Below, piece by piece: positions 23,884-36,300 of a DNA stretch of 64,000 nt (positions within the stretch are counted from its first letter, which is position 1; the number at the start of each line of letters is the position of its first letter). The notes beneath the pieces are model-generated. The model worked only from the letters and a program-made list of their open reading frames with translations, was not told the origin of the DNA and made no database searches. The stretch is from Scatophagus argus. Lineage: Eukaryota; Chordata; Actinopteri; Scatophagidae. The stretch lies in the NCBI RefSeq assembly GCF_020382885.2, contig NC_058506.1, positions 22,107,318-22,171,317 of the forward strand. The letters run 5' to 3'. A program made the position numbers and the translations under genes.

Positions 23884-25427
23884 CACTCTGGGCAGAGGCA
23901 GCGTCCGTCTCTCCTGAATGAACCTCCTTACCCGCGTGGTGGCGGCAGGCAGCGGGCTGAAGGACAGGGACTGGCGGTCCCTGTTGCAGCCGTCGGAACC
24001 GTTGGAACCGCTCGAGCCATTCTGCTGCATGCGCGCGGCGAGCCAACTCTGGGAACAAGCCTGAAGACGACGGCACGAGCCACAGCGCGCGACTGCTGTT
24101 GAAAACAACAACAGCGCAGGAGCGGATGGTGGCGCGCGGCTATAGGAACAAACCTAAACTCTCAGAGCGAAAGCGGAAGTGGACGATGAAAACTAAAATA
24201 AAGCAAAACAAAACACAGGGACGCTGTTTAATCCGAAGATAGCAGTCCGGACTGGGGCCCGTGCGTGTCTTCGGCCATACGTGCTGTGACGTGACAGGAG
24301 TGGGCGCCGTCATCACGTCAAGTGGGGCTTCGTGGTCGCCAGGGAATAAATTCCGCTAGGAGATCAAACTTCGGACCTCACGCGGAGAACGTTGAAAAGT
24401 TAAAATGAAAACAAGTGCCAACATAATAATAGGAACAACAACAACAATAATAACTTTTAAATGTCTGATTTTAAAGAAGTGCAACTCATTTTTTGTTTTT
24501 TAAATTAAAGTTCAGTCACTGAGATTCAGTTGTCTCGTGTAATTGTTAAAAATCTCCCCAGACTCATTTTAAAACGTATAAAAATACTCTTCTTTGGATT
24601 AGAATTTGTATCTGTTATGATTTTTCCACAATAAAGTTTAATCAACTCTAAAATCTGTTTTTATTATCTTTCATTGGGAAATCCACGATAATCCAGAAAA
24701 ATACAAATAAATTTTAATCAAATTGCACATTGGACCAGAACAAACCATTCAAACCATTCGCCATGTCGAAAAAATATGCTTATAGGCGTGTTAAAATGAG
24801 ATTTAAGGTGAGCACAGGGGAACAGATACATTTGAAACAGCTTACACAGTAATATTTAAATTCAGACCCAATCCGGGTTGTAGTTAAAATGGATGATCTG
24901 ATGTTTAGTCTGTCATGAAGGCTAAATATCACATTCATTCATATAAATTGAAAAAAAAGTTTATTAATGAATTGAAGAGTTGATGTTATTTGTTTTTTTT
25001 CTTTCTGTTTGCTCCCTAGTGGTCGTTATGTAAATGTTTAATGTTATAGTATACCCACTATTTCAATTTTAAATGTGAACTTGACTTATTGATCAACTGA
25101 ATGTAAACTTCTTTATGTGTGATTTTATTTGTTTGGTCTTCGTATTGTTAGCGATAGGAATGCGTTGTTATTATTCCTACAATACATATTTATCATGTGT
25201 TCTTTCTTGAAACAAATAAGAGGGAGATTTCAGGTCTCACTTGTTGCCATGGATACAGCAGCCATGTTGTTGAGCCACGCCATGGAGTTCAGGACCAGCT
25301 GATGAAAGTTAACCCTTTGGCTAATGCTGCTTCACATCTTTCATTATTAATTCATGCGTAAGTGTGTGGTTTTGTGTTGGGTTGCGTGCAGGATTATTTC
25401 TTGGCAGGTTACGATGACTTACTGACT

Positions 25428-25499
25428 GTCCCGTCGCCTCATGGCTTTGGACAAAAGGTCTGAACCTCCTCGCCATGAGGCGACAGGACCGTTCAGACC
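25428..25499. repeat. nested inverted repeat
   Basis: Arms 25428-25445 (gtcccgtcgcctcatggc) and 25472-25489 pair over 18 bases with one mismatch around a 26-base spacer. A second, staggered pair, ggtctgaac at 25457-25465 and gttcagacc at 25491-25499, is perfect over 9 bases. The two pairs cannot form fully at once. No coding or terminal-repeat context was recognised. Confidence 0.75.
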
Positions 25500-26319
25500 A
25501 AAGGGTCACCTCTACAGTCTGCTTAAATGTGTTGACTTGAATGAATTTGACTGCTGGCTCCAGTTTTCTTCGGTTTTCTCCTTTTTGCGGCGCATTGGTC
25601 CATCTCTGCCACTGTTTGCACACACAAGCTCGTGCATACAGTACAAACAACCCATCCACTATAAATGGATATAAAACTATACACCTGCTTCAGATGACAC
25701 AGCAGTCATCCAAAACATGTGTCATCCAAAACATGTGTCTCCCAAGAGTTTCAAGGTTGTGTGACCTCGACTTGGAGGTACAGCTGCACAACAGAATTAA
25801 ACTTTGGACCGTTTATCTTTTACAACAAAATCAGTTACGGCACTCTGTCCAAGATCTCAAGGTTCTGCACAAGCTTTTTCTTTCTATAAAGTCAATTAAT
25901 CTGCTCTGCTCGGCTCTGCGATTCACACTGAATATGAGAAAAAACATTAACTGTAAACAAAAAAGGTCAAACAAAACTTAAAAAATTAAAATTCAATCAT
26001 TTATTTCACCTACAAAGGTCAGTCTAATGTCCGAAGACCCTTCTAACCCTCAGGAGTATTATTTTGATATAGAGCTAATGTGGGTGCCACTGAGAGCTAT
26101 GATTAGCCTGGATGGAGCTTCAGGTATGAGCATTTGTCCATGGCCCATACCCACCCTGTTGTGACAGCTCCCTCTGTCAATACAATGGATAACAATAGAA
26201 GTTTTATGGATGATGAAGATGGGCGTGAAGTGTTCAGTCTCTATAAGGCAGGCATACCTGGAATATTGATCCACCCCCTGTTGTCTAAACTTAGCCCAGG
26301 TGGCTGATTTGGCCAGGTC

Positions 26320-26326
26320 TATATAA
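26320..26326 (+). promoter_or_regulatory. TATA box of the myosin regulatory light chain gene
   Basis: TATATAA lies about 65 bases before the ATG, leaving room for a short 5' leader starting near 26350. An E-box-like cccaggtggc lies about 20 bases upstream. A strong TATA box suits a muscle-specific gene. Confidence 0.65.
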
Positions 26327-26390
26327 CTGCACAGGGAGCCTTGGACGTTACCTCTCAGGAAGTCCAGAGCGTGCTGAGAAACCCGTCGCC

Positions 26391-29300
26391 ATGGTAAGAG
26401 ACCGCCCTCCTTCTCCTTCACATCCTCCTTTTGTTTAGCTCCTCACCCTGTTTGTTCAGGTCTCCTGGATGCCCGAGGACTCTGAAAGAATATCCAGTTT
26501 ATGTCTGGCACTTAGCATAGACTGGTTGTCAAGAGCAAATTCCTCCACAGTTCAATAATTGGATAGACAAGAGAAACCGAGGAAAACCTTGCTTGTATTT
26601 TTGCCTGTTTTCACGTTTTCTTAAAGTTGCTCTCTTCAGGAGCCAGCATAGAGTCAACATCTAGCACAGAGGGCGTAGCACACTTCATGTGACTCCTACA
26701 TGTTGGTGCCATTGAAATGAAGCCAAATACATAAATAGATGAAGCTAAATGCCCTTGCTGGAGCATTGTCTTTTACTCTTCTGTCCTCACTGTTCCAGTA
26801 TGTCCAGCTAACCTCACTAAAAGCTGAAGACAGCAGACTGCCTCAGAGATTACTGGAATCAACTGTGAAACTGTAAACTGTGAAATCAGCACTCGACAAC
26901 AGATTCAGTCACGGTGATTAGGTCAATGAATCAGAAAGCAAAGAGATTAAACGAACAACTCAGACCAAAGGGTTTCTAAAAATGAGTTTGTGCTGCAACA
27001 ACGAAAGAAGATTCACAGAAACAGGAAGAGCAAACTATCACCAGGCCATAATCAGCAAGTACTGTCAGTAAGCAGCTCACAAGTAAAATTTAGTAGCCAG
27101 CAAGGTCCGAAAACTTGCCCAACATGTTAGTCTCATAATGTGGCTACTGGTTAGCAGTGAGTAAAATAAGACTCACTTCTCTCAAATCCTCCCATCAGGC
27201 ACCGAAGAAGGCAAAGAAGAAGACGGTCGAGGCAGGCTCCAATGTGTTCAGCATGTTTGAGCAGTCGCAGATTCAGGAGTTCAAGGAGGTGAGACAACAT
27301 CTGGCAGCTACGGTTTCATGTCCGCCCAGCAGGCCACAGTAGACTAGTCAGTGTTGAAAATGAAGCAATGAAGACACAGACTCCAGGTGTTTGTCAGCCA
27401 TGATCTCGAGGCCTGGCTGGGTGCAGGTTGAAGGTGTGTTAGTCACTGAAAGAAGCTGCTCTAATGTTTAATTCATGTGAAACACACACACACACTGACA
27501 GATTAAGATGCTCCGCTGTGTGTCTTTCACTCAGGCCTTCACCATCATGGACCAGAACAGAGACGGTTTCATTGACAAGGGGGACCTGAGAGACACGTTT
27601 GCTGCTCTGGGTGAGCTGCCTCACACACTGACCATACTGACCATACTGCAGCCTACAAATCAGGTTTTAGGACCCCTTAGTGTTCAGCATGTGAAGTTCT
27701 GCTTCTGACTGACGCTACTGCAAAGCTCTTCATCCAAAGTGCATGTTGAGTTCTGAACTCTTGTGAAACGTGACAGCAAAGCGTTGGATCTGTCTGTCTG
27801 CTCTTTGTGCAGGTCGTCTCAACGTTGGCAATGACGAGCTGGATGAGATGATGAAGGAGGCTCCCGGCCCCATCAACTTTACCATCTTCCTAGCTATGTT
27901 TGGCGAGAAGCTCAAAGGTGAGCGGGATAACAGGCTGTTTAAACCATGTGAAACTGGCTTTTATACACCTGCTTCATGTTCATTTCATGCTGATGATTAT
28001 ATCATGTGCAAAATTAATCTAGAAAGGTATTAATCAGTGACCGTGTTGTAAACATACCTTCTGAATTCTTTTACTTAAGGTAATCTTGTCACGTATTTCT
28101 TGAAGCTCAGATAACTCTGTATTTGTGAAACATCTTGTTTAGGGACTGACCCAGAGGAAACCATTCTCAACGCATTCAAGATCTTTGACCCGGAGGGAAA
28201 AGGTGTCCTAAGAGGAGAAGAGTATGCTTTTTCTTCATTTTCTTCAAGACAAAACTTAGCAATAGTGCAAACAACAGCATGCTAACATCGTCACAACGAT
28301 GATGCTAACATGTCGATGAGTAGCATCATAGTTTGTGTTTGCTCATCAGCACTGAACTCATTATTTTATTCATGTATCCGAGTTATTAAGATTCATCCTC
28401 TGGCACCATGAATATCCAAAATTACACCAAAATTCCTGGCAATCCTTTTAATAGTTGAATGATTTGTGTGAAGTCAGGACCAAAACGTTGAACTGGTGAC
28501 ATGTCCCTGCTATCAAGGCAAAAATGTGTGCAGTAATTTCAAATGAGAATATTCTAAAAAATAGTTGTGAGATAATTACTGGCTCAAATGCTGCATTTTA
28601 CACATGTACTTGATGGAGAGACAGTTCAACTTTTATTTTTTTGTTTTATTTAAACATTTTGTGGTCATATAAAATATTGTTGACAATATACTCATATTTT
28701 CAACAGCTGCATACGATGAGATGATGTGTTTTCCCAGTCAATAACAACTTACTCAAATCTGAACAGGAAAAATATCTGACAAGATTAAAGAGCGCGTAAC
28801 AAAAATAACATACAACATTTTTCCTTTCACAGCATCAAGTACCATCTTATGTCTCAGGCCGACAAGTTCACAGAGGACGAGGTAATGCATGTCCGTCCGG
28901 TGAGGACGCAGGGAACCTGGCATGGTGAAAGGGTTACAGATTAGTGATGGGTGCATACGTTCGCATTGAAATGTCTGGCCAGCTTTGTCGTAATTATTCC
29001 GTATGTCGGATAATACTGTAAGACACAACCCAAAGGAGAACCCGCATGGCATCTCGTGTTGTGTTAAACCACAGGTCAAGTTTCTGGACGCTCATTTGCT
29101 GTTGGAAAACATCTAATGTGAAGCAGCAGCAGCTGAAAGTGATACCTGAAACCTTGACCAGGAACACAGGAGCGAAACCGAATTCCAAACCACACAGATT
29201 CGGTTTCAAGCCAAAAAAACAAAATACGCACAAAAATGTTTTGTTCCTCTATTTACTAAACTGCACCATTACAGATAACAATGAATTGTAAAAACACAGA

Positions 29301-30003
29301 GAGCTTCAGCCCAGTGTGACAGTACAATCACATGTCTTCTGAAGCTACGTTCACATGATATCACTTAGACCGTCACCATGAGCAGCATAGGCCTCCATCT
29401 TACAACTGTGAGATGGAGACAGAAGGAAGAAAAACACAAACCTCATGTTGATATCCAAATTTGGCAAAATTTAATACACACATCTGGTATCACTTGCAAA
29501 GTACTCCAAATACCCACGCTGCAAAAGTAGTTCATTAATTAATACGTCGTTTGTTTGTTTAGTGAGAGTTCTTCCGCCTTTACAGAGCCTGGCCAGCTGT
29601 TTCCTTCTGTTTCCAGATGTTATGCTAAGCTAACCCGTCTGATCTTCTCATTTAACTCCCAGCGAGTGATTTTCACATTATGTCAAACTGCTGATTATAA
29701 GAATCACATCTGGGTATTAAATTGGGAGTTGCATTTCACTGTTCAAATGTTTACTGTTCTGTTGATAAATTTCACTTTGCCATCGTGATGATCACATTCA
29801 GCTCTGAACGTGCACGGATCAAACATGTGGGCACCTTGCTTTCTTGATTTCCTCGACTACGAATTTGAGCTTTTGTACTTTAATCCCACTTCCTTTAGGT
29901 AAACCAGATGTTCACAAACTTTCCCCTGGATGTTGCTGGAAACCTGGATTACAAGAACCTGTGTTACGTTATCACCCACGGAGAGGACAAGGAGCAGGAG
30001 TGA
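26391..30003 (+). CDS. myl10: myosin regulatory light chain, sarcomeric type (MYL10-like)
   Basis: Regulatory light chains wrap the IQ neck of myosin II heavy chains in the thick filament. Seven exons are seen: 26391-26393 (the ATG alone), 27199-27288, 27535-27610, 27813-27917, 28143-28221, 28833-28881 and 29899-30003; 507 bases, 168 residues, the normal family length. The protein starts APKKAKKK, has the phosphorylatable serine at S15 (GSNVFSMFE) and an intact first EF-hand loop at 37-48 ([12 protein letters not shown]), the divalent-cation site of RLCs. GPINFT and [10 protein letters not shown] follow, and it ends [20 protein letters not shown]. The ATG-only first exon is also known from sarcomeric RLC genes such as MYL2. 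Similarity is split: the N-half is close to ventricular MYL2, but LMSQADKF...QMF and [10 protein letters not shown] favour MYL10. Position among chromosome-7-type neighbours also favours MYL10. The family is certain, the paralogue less so. Confidence 0.85.
28232..28520 (+). repeat. dispersed teleost repeat, worn second copy, in myosin light chain intron 5
   Basis: The segment shows gcatgctaacatcg, gatgctaacatgtcgatg, then catcctctggcaccatgaat, cctggcaatcctttt, atagttgaatgat and gtcaggaccaaaacg in the order of the family at 21.62-22.09 kb and its usual downstream half. The assignment rests on word order and recall. Confidence 0.5.
29565..29705 (+). repeat. dispersed teleost repeat (ctagctgtttcc...ctaagctaac type), copy 2
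   Basis: acagagcctggccagctgtttcc, ttatgctaagctaac, cttctcatttaactcccag and attatgtcaaactg repeat the order and orientation of the copy at 1.34-1.56 kb. It lies in the last intron of the myosin light chain gene. Confidence 0.6.
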
Positions 30004-30048
30004 AACACTTGATAAGAATGTTAAAAATTGATCGGTCAGTTGGTTAAC

Positions 30049-30054
30049 AATAAA
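30049..30054 (+). terminator. probable polyadenylation signal of the myosin light chain gene
   Basis: A canonical AATAAA lies 46 bases after the stop codon, which would give a very short 3' UTR. Confidence 0.6.
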
Positions 30055-30224
30055 AGTTTACCGTGTCTATTAATCCTGTATGAGTTGGTTTACCACACAT
30101 TCGAGTCTTCAGTACTGGGGGTCCAATACTGTCTGATACTATCTAAACATCAAATAACTGCTGTATCTGGTGCAATCAAATCATTTTTCACATTCACACA
30201 CTTTAATTTGCACTCTCACACACA

Positions 30225-30412
30225 GTGAAATGTTATCATTAAGGAGATTCTTAAACCTGTCGGCGGCATCTTCAGTTTTAGACGATGCTGCTAGTGCTTT
30301 AGATAACAAGCAAGACCGTGTTGCCATTTTTATTGATTTAACTCAAGCTTCTGTCAGTCATCTAATTCTTCTGACACGCCTGGAATCTGTTGGACTTGTT
30401 GAAAAACTGTGT
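30225..30412 (+). mobile_element. LINE (non-LTR) reverse-transcriptase relic
   Basis: The frame reads LSAASSVLDDAASALDNKQD, RVAIFIDLTQA, then HLILLTRLESVGL. This follows the reverse-transcriptase stretch of fish LINEs that usually reads as a serine/leucine-rich helix, SALDNKQ, then FIDLSKAFDTVDHSILL and RL-SIGL. The aspartate-bearing FIDL motif is kept but the following KAFD is degraded. Only about 60 codons are recognisable, directly downstream of the myosin light chain gene. It looks like an old, 5'- and 3'-truncated fragment of unassigned clade. Confidence 0.7.
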
Positions 30413-31184
30413 AGAACACAAGCTGCTCTGCTAAGCTAGGCTAGTTAGCTTATAGAAGACGACTTCTATTATGATTATTCTGTAACAAACTCAATTACTA
30501 AAATGCTGGAGCATCAGATTTAATGTTGATGATTTTGTTTTAAAACAAGAAAAGGTGAGTAAAGTTTAGCTAATCTCACCAGCTAGCCTGGTGACATCAA
30601 AAGTCAAGACATCAAAAAGTCAGCTTTATCTTAACAGAATTTGACCAAATATGTCAGACATTTAGTTAGTGCGTTTTGATAGTAATCGGAGATTAAACAT
30701 CAGCTGAAAGAAGCAAGCAGCTTGTGTCTCAAATGAAAGCAGAATGATGCGTTTGTGTCCACTTCAAACCACACACAGAGTGTGAACTTCGGGGACGTCT
30801 TCTTTGTCTCCACTGTGACGGATGTGGTGAGATTTTGAAAGAGGAAGCACAGCTCGTACTGCTGGCACTGCAGTGTGTAAGCGGAGGAGAATGAAGACGG
30901 CTGGACGGCTGACAGCGAAGGTAAAAGCAGCAACATATCAAGTACAGTTACTGAAGTGGAGCTTCAGGCGGTGGGGAAATTAAATATAAATCGAACCAGA
31001 CATGTAGACATGTAGATATACATGTATGTATATATAATTTAGTATTTTGTACATATTTTATAAAGTATTAAGTATATAAAGTCTAAAGTATATAATGTGT
31101 ATATAAAGTCTAAAGTGTGCATATACATATATATATATAACTGTGTCCACTGACAAAAACAGTTTATTTTTGCCAACAAGAATA

Positions 31185-31580
31185 TACCAATATAACTAAT
31201 AATTTAACTAAAATTTACTCAAGTGCAATTTTGAGGTGCTTGCACATTACTTTTACCTTTTCACTAATGTACAAACTGTTGCAGTTATTTACTGAGAGGA
31301 TTAAGACTGTACATATATAACATTTGTCCACTGTTATAATTTAGCCAACAATTTTAAGTCTTTCTTTCTCCATCTCAACTCACTAAAGAACACGAATCTT
31401 AATTAATGTATTAACATTCTGGAATGAAACGGGCCGTTCTGTTGTTACCTGATGACCCGTTTTTACTTGCGATGCTTCATGTACATTTTTACAATAATTT
31501 AGCATTGGTTTACTTTTACTCAGGTGAAATGAGTGCAGGACTTTTACTTGTAAGTATTTTTACTGTGTGGTATTTCTGTT
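31185..31580 (+). repeat. dispersed teleost repeat (acttttacttgtaagtatttttac type)
   Basis: Ordered words include tttactcaagtgcaattttgaggt, gacttttacttgtaagtatt and actgtgtggtattt. I know these from a very common fish repeat rich in tactt/aagta steps. It is interrupted and diverged. A fragment of the opposite end seems to lie near 4.69-4.86 kb. Confidence 0.6.
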
Positions 31581-33376
31581 CCTGGAAACCTCTTTCACGC
31601 TCAGACAAAGGAACAGCAGTATTTAAACAGAGCTGAGACGAATGAGTCAAAGGATGGAAATGGGTTCAATTCTGCTTGTTTTCTCTAAAACCAAAAATAA
31701 ATGCAAATCTAGCATTTTGTACATACAGTAAAGTCCTCTGTCTATGGGCACTGGCAGGTAAAGGAATAGGTACAAGGTACAAGAGTATAAGGGAATAATA
31801 AATTTGCATTTTAGGAGGAAACAAACAACACACTGAAATTACACCATAAGCAGGCTATTTTTTAAATTACCCAGCACAGATTAAATAATTACAGAATACA
31901 GACTGGAGACTGACAGGAAGTGCTGAAGTGACAAACTATAAAATACGTATAGAAATAAGTTTTAAATCACAATATGTAAAATGTGAAATAAAAAGAAAAA
32001 ACTTTCCAGTGTAAGAAGTTTTATTTATTTGTCGCACACTCAGTCAACAGGTGCAGTAAATGCACATCATTAATGTTTGGCTTATACAAGCTATTGTGCA
32101 TTAAGAAATAAAAATAAAAATCTCAGAGCATAAAATTCAAAGATTACAAACTGTGGTTACATAATGTGAGTGTTACCGTTCTAACTCGTGTGTTGGCTGT
32201 GCTGTTTTAAATATAACCTGGTGTGATTTAAGCTCAGCTGGTGAGGGACAGCTTATGTTTTAAATACTCTCAGCTGCCAGTTTATTAAACCCTCTCAGCT
32301 GAAATTAATGCCGTCTGTCAGCCCTGCAACAAATCCTGCTTTCACGAAGGTTCTGGTGTTAACTCAACTTCATGGTCGTTTTGAAGAAGGCGTCGTGTGG
32401 GACCCGATAAACCTGATGCTGGGTCCTTACTGCAGGGGCCTGAACTCGACTGAAACTCGGGGCTCTTTGCTGCAGGTCATCCACTTGTTTCCCCCTCGAC
32501 TTCTCATCACGTCAGCTGTTCTTTCAACAACAAAGTCGTCCAAAAGAAAATAAATACTGTGTTAAACTGAGAGGGTTTTTAATACTGAGTCAGTCAGCAA
32601 CAACATGTGCTTTAGTTACTAAACAAAAGAACACATAAAGTTATCAGGCTTCATTCGCTGACCTCGTGTCTTCTCTGCGTTGCACTCAAGTGTGTCAGTA
32701 TTGACACATTGTGCACATCAGCAGGCGCTCAGCTTCGCTGTCTCATGGAGGTTTAGTGTAACATGAATATAAAATGACAGCTGCAGAGACTTCACAAAGG
32801 AAAGTGTGATGCAGTCCGCCAGAGGACTACGGAAATATTTACTTTGCACTACGACCAAAGTGCACGAGCTGAAACCACACAGGGCCTCAAAACAACGTGT
32901 TAGTGACCTGGTTTGGCCAAGCAAGAGACCAGTTCACACTGCAAAGCAGAATTCAAAGGTGCCAGGCCTAACAGAATGAGTTGAAGAAGCGGACTTCTTC
33001 TTTGGACCGCAGGTCCCAGCACCTCAGAGCTCTTTGTCTTAAACGTTGGACCACACACTTTTGAGGGGGTCTGCTTAAATGTCAGTGTGTGCACAGGTGG
33101 AAGTCCCGCGAGTTGAACAGTGAACTAAGTTTCAGTTTTATTTTGGCTAACCACATCCTGTCTTGTTAACAGGAAATCAACTTCTTCAACCATGACAGAC
33201 TAACTGCTGACTGCTGACCAGTAAACCCTGCGGTAATGTCACCTGTAACGACTTTTCATAATTACTTAAAAATAACCATTTGAGCTGCGTCTCAGTGTGT
33301 TATTTATCTGCGTTGGTTCACTTTGACGTCACGCTGTACTTGGTTCTTTTCTTTTTGTCTTTCGTGTCTTTTAGGT

Positions 33377-36300
33377 ATGATAGGAAACTCCAGTCTGCTG
33401 GCTGCAGTCCTGACTGTCGTGTCAGTGTTGTCACTCAGTTTACTGTCTCTTCTCTGTCTGCGATGCAAAAGGAAATCCAGTAAGTGCGTCTTTCAGAGGC
33501 TCGACTGTGCGTGATGAACGTGTGGCCGTGGATAACAACAACTCGAGTGGGCCTGTTTTTACCGCTGTTGGGGTTGGGATTGTGGCCTGTGGCGGGGCAA
33601 CGAGCGCTCCATTTCTTGTGATTTATTCAAAGTCATCGTGTATGCTTAACATGAAATCAGACAAGATGGCACAGGCTAACGGCACAGGCTAACGGCACAG
33701 GCTAACGGCACAGGCTAACGGCACAGGCTAACGGCACAAGCTCAGGTTTGGATGACTTGGGTCCTGTGGGTCCACGGCCGCCTGCATGTCACTGTGGATG
33801 TTGTAACGTTGGCCTCAGAGGTTACAGCATTGGTTACAGGAGGTCGCTGAGATGGTCACACAAACTGCAGTTCATTGTTTCTAATGAGCACAGGAAGCAG
33901 AAAAGCTTTTCAAAGATGAGGCTTGTACAGTCGGTTCACAGTTCCTGAAAAGTAAAGGACATGAGTCACTGAAAAACAAGCAACAACTGCGATAAACGAG
34001 CGCGTAGAGTTTCATCTGTGGTCCACACATCAAACCGTGAAACAGGACTCAGTGACGCCAGAGCCTGAAATATAAAGTGTCACCAGCCTTTTCAGTCTGG
34101 GCACACGAAAGTTGGTCGCACATGGGGCCAACGTGGGTCCAATGTGGGGCCAACGTGGGCCCAGCATGGGGCCAACGTGGGTCCAATGTGAGGCCAACGT
34201 GGGCCCAACGTGGGCCCAACGTGGGCCCAATGTGGGTCCAGGTGTAGGCCTGTGCCGCCTTCAGCTCAGAGGTGGCGTTTCCCTTTGACCTCAGAGGCCT
34301 CTGTGGTGTCGCACACATGACAGGTGCTGCATGTGGGTGTGTGAAGACTCGGAGGAACAGCAGAGAAGTTCTGCTTTGGCTCAGGCCTCCTGGCAGCAGG
34401 ACACACGTGATGTTCATCGGACCACAACTCTCAAACAGCATGCAGAACAGCAACAGCACGATGAATTTTTACGTGTGTTTTGAGGTTTAATTTGATTGAC
34501 GTTTCAGTCTCTTCGGATGTTTGAGCACTTTGCCGCTGATTTTATTAGCTTTTGGGCGCGTACGCCAACAACGATGTGCACATGCGCGTTTTGACAGGAA
34601 ACCTCAAAGTACTGAGTATTTCACTGCATGTTAAAAAGGTCACATGCTGTTTGTTGCAGAGATCATTCAGGAGGACCATCAAATCTACAACCAGCAGACA
34701 TTGTGAGTAATCAGGTGTTGTTCCACTGTGCAGTAAATGTCAAAATATTACAAAGATCAGTAAATGACTTTGCTGTGATGTCATCTCGACAGCCAGCGGG
34801 AGGGGAGCGTGTTTGCTGTGACGCGATCGAAAACAGGTGAAGCAACACGAGCTCAGCACCTGAGCATCAGCACGTGCTTTGTCCGCGCACCTGCACTGCT
34901 GTTCATGGCTCACGTGTCATCTCCTCTGTCTTTCAGTCACCAGAGTCAATCAGATAACTTCAGGCGGAACGTACGTACATCTGTGATATGAACACGCAAC
35001 ATTAACGTAGTGAAGTGACGTCAGGCCGCCATCACTGCGTCATCCGGGCACAGACTGGACTGTTTCACCTCAGCTGACCTACAGTCTTTAAATAAAAAGC
35101 TTTCTGGGGTTTTTCTTCTCCTTCTAATCGTCCATCTGTTTGTTTTCAGGACACCTCGTGAGGATTTCCCAGCAGGTAAACAAACTCTTTGTGTTTTATT
35201 CCAAACTGTTCAGTTTTAAAACGTTCCCCCGTTTTGGCTCCAACTCGACGTAAATCCGACGTGAGCATCTCAAGTGTTGACTTTGATCAGCTTGTGTTGC
35301 AGCTGGAGCTGATGAACAGTCCGATTATGGAAATATCACAGATGGTGAGTTTACACACGCAATGAACACGTGAACATTTGAGTTGCACCTGTCGGTCATT
35401 GTGTCACCTGACGTAGAGCGTTTGATGTGTGCTGCAGCTCATACCGGATGTCCAGAACACACGTACGTGTGAGTATTCAACACTTTCTCACTGAAAACGA
35501 AAGCAGCGCCGTGAATCACTCAGGCTGCTCTAATGCAGCGGAGGTTATGTTGCACATTTTTCATGATTGATTTGATTTTTTACATTTAATTGTGTTGCTT
35601 TAGCACAAAATCACAAGCCACCGCTAAGACGACAAGATGTTTGTGTTTTTGCTCATGCTGTGCTTCTGTTCTTTACACGTTAAAAGAATGACTGTTCGCG
35701 TGTTGTGTTTCAGAGCTCCACTCCCGATTTCGCTGTATGAGAATGAAGAGATATCCGGTGAGCATTTCCAAACTTCCTGCGGGCTTTGCGCTCGAATGTT
35801 CTGGATGAAACAGATTCAGACCTGAATCTGTTTCTGCTGGATGACCTGCTGTCTCTTTGTGTTTGTCCAGCTGCTGCTGCGCCTGCAGGCATCTACGCGA
35901 ACATCGACGCGCCGTCCGTGAAAGATGGTGAGTCCAGTCCAGGTTTCCCACAGCGCTGGCGGGTCAAAGTGTTGCGGTGTGAAAGCTAAGATCAGACCCT
36001 AAAGCTCCACTCACACTGCTGTCTCTCCAAACAGACGACGACGACTACGAGAACTCTGAATTCCTGGACAAGGCTGTGGACCCGGAAGACGGTGAGCGCC
36101 GTCCACAGCATCCGTTTGTTACCTCCGTCCACTAAACGTTTACGTTAGTCCACGTTGTGCAGCCCAGCTGTGCACAGCTGCGGCACTCAGTCCAGTCAGA
36201 GCAGGAGACTTTTATCACTTTGAGGACCGCTTTGTCTCAGCCCAGACGGCAGAATAAAAGTCCACCATGCAAACTGACATTTAGGACATTCAGGACGACA

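Larger units (their letters stand above)
23884..26390. other. kctd7 promoter region and intergenic DNA up to the myosin light chain gene
   Basis: A CpG-rich block from about 23.64 to 24.33 kb spans kctd7 exon 1 and its upstream side and is the likely kctd7 promoter. From 24.4 to 25.2 kb the sequence turns strongly AT-rich and featureless. A near-palindrome lies at 25.43-25.50 kb, and the TATA box of the next gene is at 26320. Confidence 0.55.
30055..33374. other. intergenic interval and presumed lat2 5' region
   Basis: It holds the LINE relic, an AT-rich tatata/gtatata tract at 31.01-31.14 kb, a dispersed repeat at 31.19-31.58 kb and AT-rich unique DNA. The first coding exon of lat2 is preceded by a splice acceptor (33373-33374), so a non-coding lat2 exon must lie upstream, but I could not place it. 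No further protein exon was recognised. Confidence 0.5.

Noticed and set aside
23641-24102. Plus-strand frames of 89 and 145 codons over kctd7 exon 1
   Set aside because: They are antisense shadows of a GC-rich coding exon and show no family match.
34049-34459. 136-codon minus-strand frame with GPTLAPHWTHVG-like repeats
   Set aside because: The repetition comes from an 11-base minisatellite in lat2 intron 1.
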